A stretch of DNA of 64,000 nucleotides, from positions 36,087,109-36,151,108 of the forward strand of contig NC_087070.1 of the NCBI RefSeq assembly GCF_963678635.1, written 5' to 3'. Every line of letters starts with the position of its first letter. The first letter of the stretch is position 1. This DNA is from Symsagittifera roscoffensis. Its lineage: Eukaryota > Xenacoelomorpha > Acoela > Convolutidae. Positions 53,751 to 64,000 of the stretch are shown one piece after another. A model generated the notes under the pieces. The model was not told where the DNA came from, ran no database searches, and was given only the letters and a program-made list of their open reading frames with translations. Made by a program: the position numbers and the translations under genes.

Positions 53751-56700
53751 GATAAGAAAATAGTAAGAAAAACGGTATTTTTTGGATTTTGTGTGGAAAT
53801 GTCTAGTTTTTTCGCAAAAATCTCGGCATGCGTTATGTAATTCTTGAGTGTTACATGTAGAATGTGCAATGAAGAGAATATGTTTATTGGTTCATGGTAA
53901 GTCCATGGTAAGATGTGCAAAAATTTGGAAATGCTTATAAAAAAATTGATATTTTTTCAAAAAACTTCAAAACACGATATGATTTGATATAATTTGACTT
54001 AATAACTATTTTGTTAGATGATCCTTTTTTTTGAAACTGTACTCAATCTAGCTTAAACTATGCTGAAACCTACTGAAACCTTAAAAAAATTCCAAGTTTT
54101 TGGAAAAAAAATGCAAAAATTTCAAGTTTTTGGAGAAAACTGGCAAAATTTCAAAGTTTTTGGAAAAATTTCAAGTTCTGGAAAAAATGCAAAAGTTTCA
54201 AAGTTTTTGGAACAAACTGCAAATTTTTGGAAAGAACTGCAAAAATATCAAGATTTTGGCTAGTTTTTTGTTGCTTCTGATCTAATTGAATAAAAAGTAA
54301 ATACGTTTAGAGTTTAAAATTAAGCTCAAATTGTATTTCAATTGGCATCATGTTGAGACACTGATACAAAAACTTTGAATAGACATATGGAATTTTCCAA
54401 ATTTTTCTCACAAAAAAATGAAATACGATAAATTTAAGCATTATTTGAGTAACAAAGCGGGTTATATAATGCTCTCAACATTAACAAGAAAGCTCATAAA
54501 AGCTGAATCGAAATTGAAACTTGTGAAAGATAGTGAAAATAACCGTAATTTTTAAGAAAGTAAAAAAAAAATTATTCAAATTTATCAAAAATTTTCCATT
54601 TACAACCCTTTAATTGGATATTTAACTAATTTTTTGTCCAATTCAGGGAGAATTGAAATAGGACTCTCAAAACAAATGAACATTAAGAGCAATATTTCGT
54701 AAAATTTAGATTTTTGCTCAATGATTAATCCAAACTTGTGCAAAAATTACAAATTCAGAGAAGTTATTCACCTTAATAGTACAGAATTTCAGATCAATGA
54801 TGAAAAATGAACAGTTAATAGCTAAAATTGACTAAAAAGGAGATAAATTTTTCTTAAAAATTTATTCGATATTCGCTCAAATTCAACAAAATCTTCTTCA
54901 TAAGTGATGATTATCTCTCTGTTGCTTCTGCAACATAATTTCACAATTTGTCGTAGAAATTTTCTATTCTTAAAGGTTATTCTTACTTTCTGCTTAATAC
55001 ATGATTCCGCTATTTAACACTTGCAATAAAATTTAGTCAGAACTGGAGAATTTAGGGGGAAAATAGTATCAATCGAACGAACAATTTGCTGGCAAAGATG
55101 AAATTAGAACTGATACCGTCTAATTATTATGATAAAAATTGCAAATGTCTTCCTCAAGTTTCCCTTTTTAGGTGCTACAGTAAACTATTTCAGCAAAAAT
55201 ACAACTTATGGGATCAATATTTATCACTTTTCTGGAAAAAAAGTCATTTTTTATGATTTTCTCTAGAAATGCTCTATGTTTTAAGGTTTTCCCTGCTTTC
55301 TGCTTAATGCATGTTTTCGCTATTGAACACACTTTGCAAGAAAATTTAGTCAGAACTGGAGAATTTAGGAGGAAAATAGTATCAATTGAACAAACAATTT
55401 GCTAGCAGAAATCAAATTAGAATTGACACCATCTGATTATTACGATAAAAATTGTAATTGTCTTCCTCAAGGTTGTCTTGATAGGTGCTAGAGTAACTTA
55501 TTTCAGCAAAATTACAATTTTTGTGTCAATAACTATCACTTTTCTTGCAAAATAAATTTTAAATAGCTTTTTTTTTTATTTAAAAGGGAACTTTTCTCAA
55601 AAATATCGATTTGAGAAAGAATCGGTGCTGGTTAAAACATTCAAAAAAAAAATGTAAAAAATGAGAATATAAATGTGTTTTTACAATATAAGAACAAATT
55701 AGGAGCAGCTCTATTAGTTATATTCTGAAAACCTCCGGAAATACGCAAGGGAACCTAGTTTCTAACATCTACAATATCTAAAAACTTCTAAAAGAACGCG
55801 TCTCAAAAAATGATTTAGCAAAGGAAATCAAGGTGCAAACTGGAACAATTGTGTAATTTTCGGATTTTTATTAAGCAAAAGAAAACTCTATATAGTTTAA
55901 AAAAATAATGAAATGTAGATCTTGAAAGCTGTTTTTGCTTTATGCTTCATGTATCTTCTTCCAAAAGATGTCGGATTGAGTTTGCTTTACAAACACTATC
56001 CTCAAAACATCTGATTTTTCATAAAAAGTTACTTTATATATCAAAGGATAACAAACTTTTCTAATGAATTACACATAAATACCAATCTTTGACACTATTT
56101 ATGTCCGTGTTTCTCTCAAAATATGGTTTATAAGCTAAATTTTTTGTAAAACTATGTCAAATCTCTTAATGAATTAAATCGAGTTTCTATCTCATTTTCT
56201 CAGTTTCTGCTTCATCTTCTATCTATCAAGTTAACCCAATTTGAACAAAAATTACTTGAAAATTGAACTTTTGATGGAAAAATGTATCGTTTCAACGACC
56301 GTTCAACAATCCGAAGCTGAATTAATAGCACGAATTCTTTACTAAACGTCTTTAAATGATTTTCTCTATTTGAAAATTTTATATTGCTGTTTCAACTCTG
56401 AATTTCTATTTTGAAGTAAATTTTGGGTTGAGAATGATGTATACTATTATCTTGAAACTTTCAAATTTCAGCAAAACATACAGTTTCAAGGTCAGTTATC
56501 AATTCTTTTTCTGAAATGTAGAAAAAAAGCGAAAAAAAAACCATAATTCTTAGTAAATCAATCCCCAATATCTGCTACGCACTACTCTAAGATTACTTTT
56601 ACAACCACTAAGCAAGGAAAACTTTAAATTGGTTACTAGTCAAAACCTTTCATTTAATCGATGTTATATAAATATCCAGTTTTTTATTGTATTTCAACAA

Positions 56701-57895
56701 ATTCTGAAGCACTCATTAGCGTATGTAATTCGCTTTTACTACAAATTTATCGCAACAAAATCTCCGCAAGCTTGCAACCAATGGAGTTTTTACTGTAGCT
56801 TAAAAATTTTCGGATTGATTACCGTCGAAAGCTTCACGACAATTTGAACTCGATTGTTGCTGGTTTATACCATCAATCAGAACCTTTGAGTATGACAGAA
56901 CAAGAATAATGACAAAAAACTGGAAATTTTTTACTAAAAATTTTTCAAATATAGTGTATAGACTTTTCAGACTCAGTAAAAAATATTATTCAAAGTATTT
57001 TCTACTATGTTTTTCTTAAAAATATATCAGTTTAACCTTCTCTTGGAGTGTTTTCTGAGACTGCCGAGCACATATTTTAACATTATATTGACACTGCTTC
57101 ATCTTGATTTGATTAGTAAGTTCCTCGCTGCTAAATGTATAAAAGTTACAATTGGAACACTTTAAAACGTCACAGTGCTTTCGATGTCTTGACGCATCTT
57201 TACATGTGTATTCTCTTCCAAATTCAAGACATGCAATTATTTTGTTTCTATTAAGTAACGACATCTCAAAAGGAAGAAAAAGAAAAAAAAAGAATGTCCC
57301 GACATCTCAAAAGGAAGAAAAAGAAAAAAAAAGAGATTTAGAATGTCCCAAATTTTCAGTGAAGAAAAGTTGAATAGGCTCAAAAAATGAGTAAAAACGA
57401 ATAAAAACAGCAAATTTCTTGAACAATTGTTTTTGACGTGAAAGAAAATCAGAATAGATACGCTATTTAGCCTAGCTGAAATGAAAATTATCCAATCTAA
57501 CCATGGTGTTTTCAAAAATTTGCTATCAACCAATCAGAATCGAGCATTCATTTTAAGGAAATTTTTAATTTTTTCTGATACCAACCAATCAGAATCGAGC
57601 TTCAATGGTCATGGAATTTTTAATAAAGTTTATGTGAACCAATCGAAACTGATTTCTACTTCTCATGGGTTTTTCAACAGTTTTGATATCGTTTGTAGAT
57701 ATCAAGGATTTCTTCACAGGTAGTATTTGTGATAATAACCAAGCAGAATGAAGTATTCACAGATTTTAAAATACTTTGTAGATCAGAACCAAACTATGTT
57801 TATGAATCTTCCCAATCAATCAATTTTACTTAATTGTTCTAACATAACTAAGATATAAAATTTAATACCTTGGAGAGATAAATGACATTTCTTGT
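53751..57895. other. AT-rich non-coding stretch
   Basis: Two small tandem repeats: 54080-54250 (about 30-bp units of tttcaagtttttggaaaaa) and a 310-bp duplication at about 54935-55245 and 55246-55555 (both with tgctttctgcttaat and tagtcagaactggagaattta). Another 41-bp duplication at about 57260-57340. No credible gene. Confidence 0.7.
57490..57645 (+). promoter_or_regulatory. CCAATCAG motif cluster
   Basis: CCAATC at 57491, 57530, 57585 and 57639, some with AGAATCGAGC following. Downstream of the minus gene at 57901, so a promoter role there is uncertain. Similar arrays occur at 63464-63640. Confidence 0.4.
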
Positions 57896-57900
57896 CTGGT

Positions 57901-58518
57901 TTATATTGTTTTTTCGATGCTGAATTCAAATTTTGAAATTTCAATCAAAATTTTTTCGATTTGTTCTATTTCTAACCAGTGAAAAAAGAAATTACCGAAA
58001 AATATATTTTTGTTGTTTTCTTTCTGGTATATTGTAATAAAAACAACCGGAAGTTTTTTAAGTTTGGATAGTCGATTAAAAGATAATCTGGCAACTCTAG
58101 ATTTTGCATTTAAATCAAATTCAAAACAGTATTCAAAACAGTAATCGAAATGATGTTCCTTATCTTCAATATTTGTTTCATAGAATCTTCCATTCTTCTG
58201 TTTTTTACTGATCGACCACTCAATTTGATTTAGTTCTTCTAAATAAAAACATTGTTGATAAATCTGGCAGTACTCTTCTTTTCTGAAATCTTTCCATCTT
58301 TTTAACAGAATTATTGAACTTTCTGTGTTTCTATACAAGTTAAAACTAATACGATCTCCATCAACGTCATCTGTCCACCACTCTTTTTGTTTTTTGTAGT
58401 AGTTCAACCTTAAAATCTGATAAATGTTCATTTCAGACATTGAAAACGCTTTTGATAGAAACATATTTCTTACTGAAATTAACAAAAAAACTTGAAAAAA
58501 CTCGAATTGTTGAACCAT
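57901..58518 (-). CDS. Intronless ORF, 205 aa, unknown function
   Basis: Starts with an ATG at 58518; no family is recognised. Residues 45-60 have aromatic EWWTDDVDG, then KRWKDFRKEEYCQIYQQCFY and a charged body. The C-terminal part alternates strand-like segments (VVFITIYQKENN) with NIFFGNFFFHW and IEQIEKILIEI. The pattern of strand, hydrophobic turn, Trp/Phe and helix vaguely resembles the PC4 (p15) coactivator fold; this is weak. It is acidic/Lys-rich, with a possible hydrophobic N-terminus (QFEFFQVFLLIS) that might be a signal-like segment. Confidence 0.5.
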   Translation of the reverse strand: MVQQFEFFQVFLLISVRNMFLSKAFSMSEMNIYQILRLNYYKKQKEWWTDDVDGDRISFNLYRNTESSIILLKRWKDFRKEEYCQIYQQCFYLEELNQIEWSISKKQKNGRFYETNIEDKEHHFDYCFEYCFEFDLNAKSRVARLSFNRLSKLKKLPVVFITIYQKENNKNIFFGNFFFHWLEIEQIEKILIEISKFEFSIEKTI

Positions 58519-58954
58519 TTTTTACTTATTTTGCAATCAACATAAAGTGTATTTCCCTTATTTAGAGACTGGTTATTTTTAAGTTAATTCATGTAGCCAA
58601 TCAAAACCTCAAATCAAGGCAATTGAAAACAACCAATGAAATTCAGAATTTCGAAAAATAATGATAATGTTACAACTAACTATACATTTTGTTTGTAATG
58701 TTGTTCAAATAAGGCAACTTTTACTCAACTTTTGATAAAAACATTAATTAAATAAATTTTTCTGTAATTTCCTAAACAAATAGTGGAAAATCTATTGATG
58801 ATTGGATAGAGCTTTATGTCAATTTTGATTAAATTTTCATGTTTTGTCTAACTTTTCCTCAGATATCCCAGCTCTAAATGTGAACTTCAGTGACAAAAGA
58901 TAGTTTTGAACCAACAATTTTTCAATTAACCAACATACAAAACATCACAAAGCA

Positions 58955-59494
58955 TTACTGAGGCTTACAATTATCAACAAACAAAAAGTCTCCCAAAATT
59001 TGGGACAGTTCTTTGAATTCGTTCAAAGTATAGTTGACATAGGCAACTTGTTTCATTGCTTCATTCTCTTTTGCGGCGAATAGTCGAATCTGAATGTAGG
59101 GAGGTTTGTTAATATTGTACTTCTTGATTGTGACACACACCCTCCTCATGTTGTATGTTGCTATTTCATATACTCTATTACAGATCTCCAGCTCCTGATC
59201 CATAGTTGATTCTTTGCCAGGTTTGGCTTCATATATAGGTACGAGTCCAATGTTTTCAGCATCGTGAATAACAGTATTCCGCATTGTCGATAATGCTTCA
59301 CCTTCTTTTTCACTAAGATAGACTTGTTGGGACTTTTCAAATTGTCCCAAATCGTTAATTTTTAATAGTTGAAAGCAGGGCTCAAAATAAAATTTCCCCT
59401 TGTAGGATTCTTGGAACCAAACAAATCTCCCAATTCTTGTTTGATTTTTTGAAAACTCAATATAATTGGGACTAGTGTCTTTTCTTGAGTACAT
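58955..59494 (-). CDS. Intronless ORF, 179 aa, unknown function (possible PC4-like fold)
   Basis: Starts with an ATG at 59494 and is divergently arranged 216 bp from the plus gene at 59711. Two similar halves: GKFYFEPCFQL … VYLSEKEGEAL and PYIQIRLFAAKEN … VNYTLNEFKELSQI. Each looks like strand-turn-strand-helix, as in PC4-type single-strand-binding proteins. No signal peptide. The identity is an inference; it is not a recognised family. Confidence 0.5.
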   Translation of the reverse strand: MYSRKDTSPNYIEFSKNQTRIGRFVWFQESYKGKFYFEPCFQLLKINDLGQFEKSQQVYLSEKEGEALSTMRNTVIHDAENIGLVPIYEAKPGKESTMDQELEICNRVYEIATYNMRRVCVTIKKYNINKPPYIQIRLFAAKENEAMKQVAYVNYTLNEFKELSQILGDFLFVDNCKPQ

Positions 59495-59664
59495 TTTTGA
59501 AGAACAGACTGATCAGATGAAGAGAAATGAGAAAAATGCTTTTGAGATTAATTGAAAATTGAAGTAAAATGTATGACTCATTATGATTTCCATTTATGGA
59601 GGTAACATCAAATAAGGAAAGTTTTGTATGAAATTTACATATACCGAAATCACGTAGGCGTGAC

Positions 59665-59705
59665 TTCTCCTATATAAATCCACAATTCTCAGCAAAAATC
59701 ATTCT
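59665..59705 (+). promoter_or_regulatory. Core promoter with TATA box for the 59711 gene
   Basis: TATATAAAT at 59671-59679, then a possible initiator (ctcagc) at about 59688. A TGACTCA AP-1-like site lies at about 59573. Confidence 0.5.
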
Positions 59706-59710
59706 TCCCA

Positions 59711-60304
59711 ATGGCTGCTGCTATGTGTCAAGTTCTTCCCAGCTTTTATTCAGATTATTGTAAAAAATCACTATTTATTTCCGTTTCCAGTGATTTTTAC
59801 GAAAAATACATAGTAACACAGGATTATTGTGTCTCTACCCACAACTCTTTATGTTATTTGGAAAATTGTAAGTTCCATTTGGTTTTACTAGGAATATCTC
59901 TTAGCAAATCTTTTCAGAGATTAGAGAAATATGTATACATATATCAAGAAATTGACTGTCTTTACACTTTGTTCAAACACAGATTCTATTCAAGTATTGT
60001 TACCTCAAGCGGAGAAGTGTTCAATCAGCTTAGACGAGCTGTTCAACATAACTTACGATGGAGAGGAGCCGAAAAGATGCCTAGTATTGCAAAGAAACGA
60101 CTAATTCGGAAAAAATTCAAGAGACATTATTTATGTTCCAACCAGAAACTGGCTTCCACACAATCTCTTGCTTCAGCGTTTCTGGATAGATTTCGAAAAA
60201 TTCAAAACTCAAAATATGAACCTGATTTGTTCAAGAATATTGATTGCTTTATTGATTGTCATGGTTCTGTGCATAGTGATTATGTAAGCTTTGTGTTAAA
60301 ATAA
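59711..60304 (+). CDS. Intronless ORF, 197 aa, unknown function
   Basis: ATG at 59711. A TATA box (TATATAAAT, 59671-59679) lies ~40 bp upstream, so the transcript leader is very short. Residues 50-75 read LENCKFHLVLLGISLSKSFQRLEKY, a strand then amphipathic helix resembling the PC4 pattern. The central part is basic (KRLIRKKFKRHYL). Divergent from the 59494 gene, possibly sharing a regulatory region. Confidence 0.55.
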   Translation: MAAAMCQVLPSFYSDYCKKSLFISVSSDFYEKYIVTQDYCVSTHNSLCYLENCKFHLVLLGISLSKSFQRLEKYVYIYQEIDCLYTLFKHRFYSSIVTSSGEVFNQLRRAVQHNLRWRGAEKMPSIAKKRLIRKKFKRHYLCSNQKLASTQSLASAFLDRFRKIQNSKYEPDLFKNIDCFIDCHGSVHSDYVSFVLK

Positions 60305-60419
60305 TCAATTGTTTTCAAATGTGCTCTTCAAAGTTTACTTGATAAATCTTTAAAAACAAAGCTTTGGTTCAGGAGCACTTTATTCAAATGATAAAAAAAA
60401 AACCAATTTACAATTCAAT

Positions 60420-60866
60420 TTACAGTTCCTTGTCACTTACTTCTTCATGTGCCACACCATGTTTCCTTCTAAACAGAGTTAAGTTATCCTGTTGAACCTT
60501 CAATTTTTCTTTCTTGTACCTTCTATCACAAATTGTTTCAATTTTTCGCCAATCATGTAGCGAAATTCTTAAGGGACTGAAACACTTCTTCGGATCTCTG
60601 TAGAAGATGTCAAATTCAACCATTTTTTGAACCATTTTTATAGTCATTTGTAGTAAATGTTCACTTGTAAGCAAATGAAAACTATTTCCGTATCCCAGAT
60701 CCACAACTTCATCAAAATATTCATATGAATCATATGAAAACCCGTACTTTTTTCTCGAAGGTGACTTAGACATAGCCAATTCTTTTCCAAATTCCCTAAC
60801 TCTTCTACTCTCGAGTTCTCTCCATTCTGAAAGATCTATGATAATTTGCTTACTAGCTTGGGACAT
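60420..60866 (-). CDS. Intronless ORF, 148 aa, unknown function
   Basis: ATG at 60866. Contains IIIDLSEWRELESRR near the N-end and RISLHDWRKIETICDRRYKKEK near the C-end, both strand-like then W-helix, similar to the SL..W..L element of PC4 coactivators. The middle has FDEVVDLGYGNSFHLL. Downstream of and convergent with the 59711-60304 gene. Confidence 0.55.
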   Translation of the reverse strand: MSQASKQIIIDLSEWRELESRRVREFGKELAMSKSPSRKKYGFSYDSYEYFDEVVDLGYGNSFHLLTSEHLLQMTIKMVQKMVEFDIFYRDPKKCFSPLRISLHDWRKIETICDRRYKKEKLKVQQDNLTLFRRKHGVAHEEVSDKEL

Positions 60867-61940
60867 TTTAATAAATATGAGAATCTTGACAGTTTCGGTG
60901 CCAATTTCAAACTGGATGCAATAACTCGTTCTATAAAAATTGGTTTTAAAGTTTGAGATAGATTTCCGTTTCTTCTAAAAATTCCTCTTATGTCGGTAAA
61001 ATGAACTGAACTGTGGGAGATTTCAAATGAAATGAAATATAGATTTTTTCACCTGTAGATTTTGCTGAATTTCTCATAACAAAACTGAACTCCAAAAATT
61101 TTGCCTGGTTGACTTTAATTGTTTATAAAGGATTTTGTAAAATAAGAATTTTTTGTTGACTAAGATTTTTCAAAAGGGAAGAATTTCATTGAAAACTATT
61201 CCTATTATTTACAACCCTGGTTGCGTATCTTTTTTTTTAATTTAAAAAACTAGCCAAATAACTAAAATCCACAAATTTTTTTCATCAGCGTCATCACCTT
61301 AGAGTTAGTTCTGGAATTCTGATTGGTTAAATTTTAGTGTTTATTTCTAGAATTTCGAAGATTGAGGAAAATGTAGATGTTATTGTGTAACGACTTTTTA
61401 TAAAATTCAAGAATTTAATCTGAAGATTCTAAAAATTAGAAGATTCTAGAATTTAATGAATAATGACGTCAATTTCTCTGGTGGAAATATTCCACAACTT
61501 TTACTGTTCTATAAAAATTAAAGTGTAATGACGTCATTTTCTCAGGTGGAATTACTTTTTATTACGTAAATAATTCAAAAGTCACCTTCCTAGCTCTGTA
61601 GAGGAATCATGTCAGACCCTCTGAATGACTTTTTCAAATAGTTTTTCTTAAGATAATTGAAAATTGTAACAAGAATTTTGTCAAAAATAATTTTTTCTAG
61701 CCTGAACAGTTTTTAACATATAAATAAAAATAAATTTTTTTACGTATACCTATCTTAGAATTTTTTTTTTGGTTAAATGCACGTTTTTGCTTAGCATGTT
61801 GACTTATTGCTTAGGAAACTTCTAATACCTTGGTTTTCAATTGTTTCTGATCAACAGACATGCAAAAATTAGTTTTCTGAAGGATTTGATTTTGAATAAA
61901 AGTTTCATAAAGATTAGCAATTAACTGTGCAAGAAAAATT
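60867..61940. other. Intergenic, AT-rich
   Basis: No ORF of note. Two ~60-bp similar stretches at 61463-61500 and 61528-61560 (aatgacgtcattttctc, TGACGTCA-like). Otherwise nothing recognised. Confidence 0.5.
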
Positions 61941-62540
61941 GTAATGATTTATTTCGGCAAGATGGGAAAAGTGTTTCAATTTTTTGAAGCGTATGCGAAA
62001 ATTGTTTCACTTTTTTGTACAAATGCGAAAATTGTTTCAATTTTTTTGACAAAATGCGAAAAGTGTTTTACTTTTTTTAACAAGATGCGAAAAGTGTTTC
62101 ACTTTTTCACTACAAATGCGAAAAATGTTTCAATTTTTTCGACAAAATGCGAAAAGTGTTTTACTTTTTTCGATAAAATGCAAAAATTGTTTTACTTTTT
62201 TCGATACAATGCGAAAAGTGTTTCAATTTTTTCGACAAAATGCTAAAAGCGTTTTACTTTTTTCGATAAAATACAAAATGTGTTTTACTTTTTTCGATAA
62301 AATGCGAAAAGTGTTTCAATTTTTTTGACAAAGTGCGAAAAGTGTATCAACTTTTTCGACAAAATGCGAAAAGTGTTTCAATTTTTTTGACAAGATGCGA
62401 AAAGTGTTTCAACTTTCTTTGACAACATGCGAAAAGTGTTCCAATAAAAATGACAATTTGGGAGAAGTCTTTCACTTTTTTTGACGAAATGCGAAAAGTG
62501 TTTCAATTTTTCTACAAAGTGCGAAAAGTGTGTACAAGAT
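61940..62540. repeat. ~31-bp minisatellite
   Basis: Tandem units like tgcgaaaagtgtttcaattt followed by ttttcgacaaaa, about 17-19 copies with substitutions (ttcaa/ttttac, gac/gat). The plus frame gives a repeated FFRQNAKSV-like peptide (61944-62246), which I attribute to the repeat rather than to a gene. Confidence 0.85.
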
Positions 62541-62786
62541 GCAAAAACCATTAGGTAACTTTTAACAAGTGTACAGTTTTTCTAGTGTTTATCCGAATTT
62601 TTGTGCAACAATTAATCAAATTTTTTAACATGTGTGCGAGTTCGGAGCACCTAACTAAGTTCTAATTGTTTTTCAATGGTTTGCCTTGAACCTCTCATCT
62701 ATTCTCATAATTAAAATGAAATTGAAGAAACTAATTAAATACAAAGAACAAAAATAATACCAAACAACAATTATTTATAAAAACAT

Positions 62787-63284
62787 TTAATCAAAGAGCT
62801 GTCGAGCAGCAGAAGAGTTCTGGAGGTTCTCTATAGAACGCAGAGCTGGACGAGGTTCCATTGCTGGTGGTTGTTGTGGAGCTGGAGGCGTCATTTTTTC
62901 TGAGAATCCCTCATCTTCATCTATTGTGATGGGGTTTTCGGCTGATCCTGCCTCCTCCCAAGGAAAGAGGAGGTCGTCGACTGGTTGAGCTACAAATCTT
63001 GAGTCAGGAATCTCGGGGTAGTTCATTCCCACATGATCAGAAACTTCCCCCATCATTTGCATTTCTTCAAGTTGGTTCTCTGTCATGGGAACTTGTGTTA
63101 TATGATGTTCGTTGAAATCCCTTCGCATCACTTCCACCATGTGCCAGACTTGGATTGGGATATCCATTCGTGCCAGAAAAACTCCAGAGACTGTTTCTCG
63201 CACTTGAATTTGTACTAGATCAGGTGAAAATTCTACAGAGTACATGAGATTGCTGTTTTGTACTGAGAAGATCATTTTGAGCAA
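62787..63284 (-). CDS. Intronless ORF, 165 aa, unknown function (PC4-like N-terminus possible)
   Basis: ATG at 63284. The N-terminal 60 residues read MYSVEFSPDLVQIQVRET … VFLARMDIPIQVWHMVEVMRRDF: short strands, then IPIQVWHMVEVM, as in PC4. The C-terminal half is Pro/Glu-rich, acidic and disordered (AENPITIDEDEG, PAPQQPPAMEP). CCAAT motifs upstream at 63464-63640. Confidence 0.55.
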   Translation of the reverse strand: MLKMIFSVQNSNLMYSVEFSPDLVQIQVRETVSGVFLARMDIPIQVWHMVEVMRRDFNEHHITQVPMTENQLEEMQMMGEVSDHVGMNYPEIPDSRFVAQPVDDLLFPWEEAGSAENPITIDEDEGFSEKMTPPAPQQPPAMEPRPALRSIENLQNSSAARQLFD

Positions 63285-63463
63285 TAAATTGAGTTAAAGA
63301 GTAAAAACAAGAAAAAGTTGAGAGAGGAGGTAGCTGACGGAAGATAAATTGAAATTAAATTATTTAGAGCTGAGAGAGGAGGTAGTTGACGGTAGTTAAC
63401 TTGAAAATAAAATGATTTTTATTTAGGAGTTAGGGGTACCTTCAACTCGACTGTGTGGGTTTA

Positions 63464-63645
63464 ACCAATCAGAATTGATTTTCCTTATTTGGATTGTAGT
63501 CGTGTCCAATCAGATTTCAGCTTCCTTTTATGGGATTCTTGGATAAAAGTCGTATCCAATCGGAAACAAAGCTCCATTTTGGATTTTGTCGTTTTCAATC
63601 GCAAAAACGTTTGTTTTTGTTCTAGTTGTCGTATCCAATCAGAAG
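63464..63645 (+). promoter_or_regulatory. CCAATCAG array upstream of the 63284 gene
   Basis: CCAATC at 63464, 63508, 63556, 63636 and a TCAATCG at 63596, 40-50 bp apart, several as CCAATCAGA. NF-Y-type CCAAT sites in the promoter region are plausible. Confidence 0.5.
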
Positions 63646-64000
63646 ACGCTTTTAAGGACTTAAATCTGTCAAAAAAGTAAAGATATACACAAAAGCAATT
63701 GCAAAAATAAATGACCAAAAGTTGTTTGATATAAAAATAAGAAATATTGCTGATATAAGTAACAAAAGGAAGAAAATTAAAAAAAGTAGTGACTCTACAA
63801 TTTTTTTCATGAAGTTAATTGAATTTTTTGGATGTAATCAATGATCAAAAGCTTATTTTAGAGTAGATAGTCAAGTTCTTTGATTTTGATGTAAATTTGG
63901 GAGGATAACTCAAAGTTGATCAATTTTTCAAAGCAAATCTCTGGAAATCTGATTCCAAACCGAATCAAGCAGGATTTTGAAAAAATTTCCTTAAAATGAA
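63646..64000. other. AT-rich end of window
   Basis: No gene or motif recognised. Confidence 0.5.

Noticed and set aside
57901-58518. Confident assignment to PC4 coactivator
   Set aside because: Only a loose strand/helix pattern; kept as a hypothesis.
60931-60940. CTATAAAAAT as TATA box for the 60866 gene
   Set aside because: It is in plus-strand orientation while the gene is on the minus strand.
61944-62328. FFDKMRKVFQFF-like repetitive peptide
   Set aside because: Arises from a 31-bp minisatellite; no sign of real coding.

Overview
The window looks like an AT-rich invertebrate nuclear genome segment that is mostly transposable elements. The evidence is a Ty3/gypsy-type LTR element, Penelope-like elements with GIY-YIG endonuclease, a non-LTR retrotransposon, foldback repeats in a tandem array, minisatellites, TATA and CCAAT-type promoter motifs, and no bacterial gene organisation. 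A nematode is plausible but I cannot prove it, and no species is assigned.

Layout. 1-499 is a fragment of a diverged LTR. 500-1799 is foldback-derived sequence. 1800-26002 is one giant LTR retrotransposon (24.2 kb, transcribed from the minus strand) with LTRs about 99% identical by eye. In sense order it has: 5' LTR (26002-25118), primer binding site, a 3.1-kb leader, gag (about 22013-18656), pol with protease, RT, RNase H and integrase (about 18767-14095), an acidic tail, and a TARG1/ALC1-like macrodomain (13114-12644). After a 0.43-kb gap comes an 8.8-kb accessory coding block (12213-3392). This block carries a coiled coil, an SGNH/GDSL hydrolase, a second SGNH-like region and long proteins I cannot assign. 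The 3' LTR (2682-1800) closes the element. The coding regions are open over long stretches but broken by about fifteen frameshifts and in-frame stops, so this copy is inactive or badly assembled. Several breaks join flush or with short overlaps, which suggests three large ancestral ORFs: gag, pol-macro, and the accessory polyprotein.

26003-37627 is a repeat field: a foldback arm, a ~10-kb tandem array of ~1.27-kb higher-order units containing ~425-bp foldback elements and ~270-300-bp subrepeats, then another foldback-related copy. 37628-38403 and 44643-46850 are Penelope-like element remnants. Between them lies a non-LTR retrotransposon present twice in inverted, head-to-head orientation (arms about 38972-40995 and 42500-44683).

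46998-53395 is a second, plus-strand, truncated member of the same LTR family (5' LTR, same primer binding site, long leader, decayed gag). Comparing the two elements shows mutations in gag and reveals a leader RNA hairpin with compensatory base changes. 53414-57900 is non-coding with minisatellites.

57901-63284 holds five compact intronless ORFs (four minus, one plus) that may be host or viral-derived genes. Each has a short C-terminal hydrophobic/aromatic segment loosely like the PC4 (p15) fold, but this is a weak inference. CCAATCAG motif arrays flank two of them.
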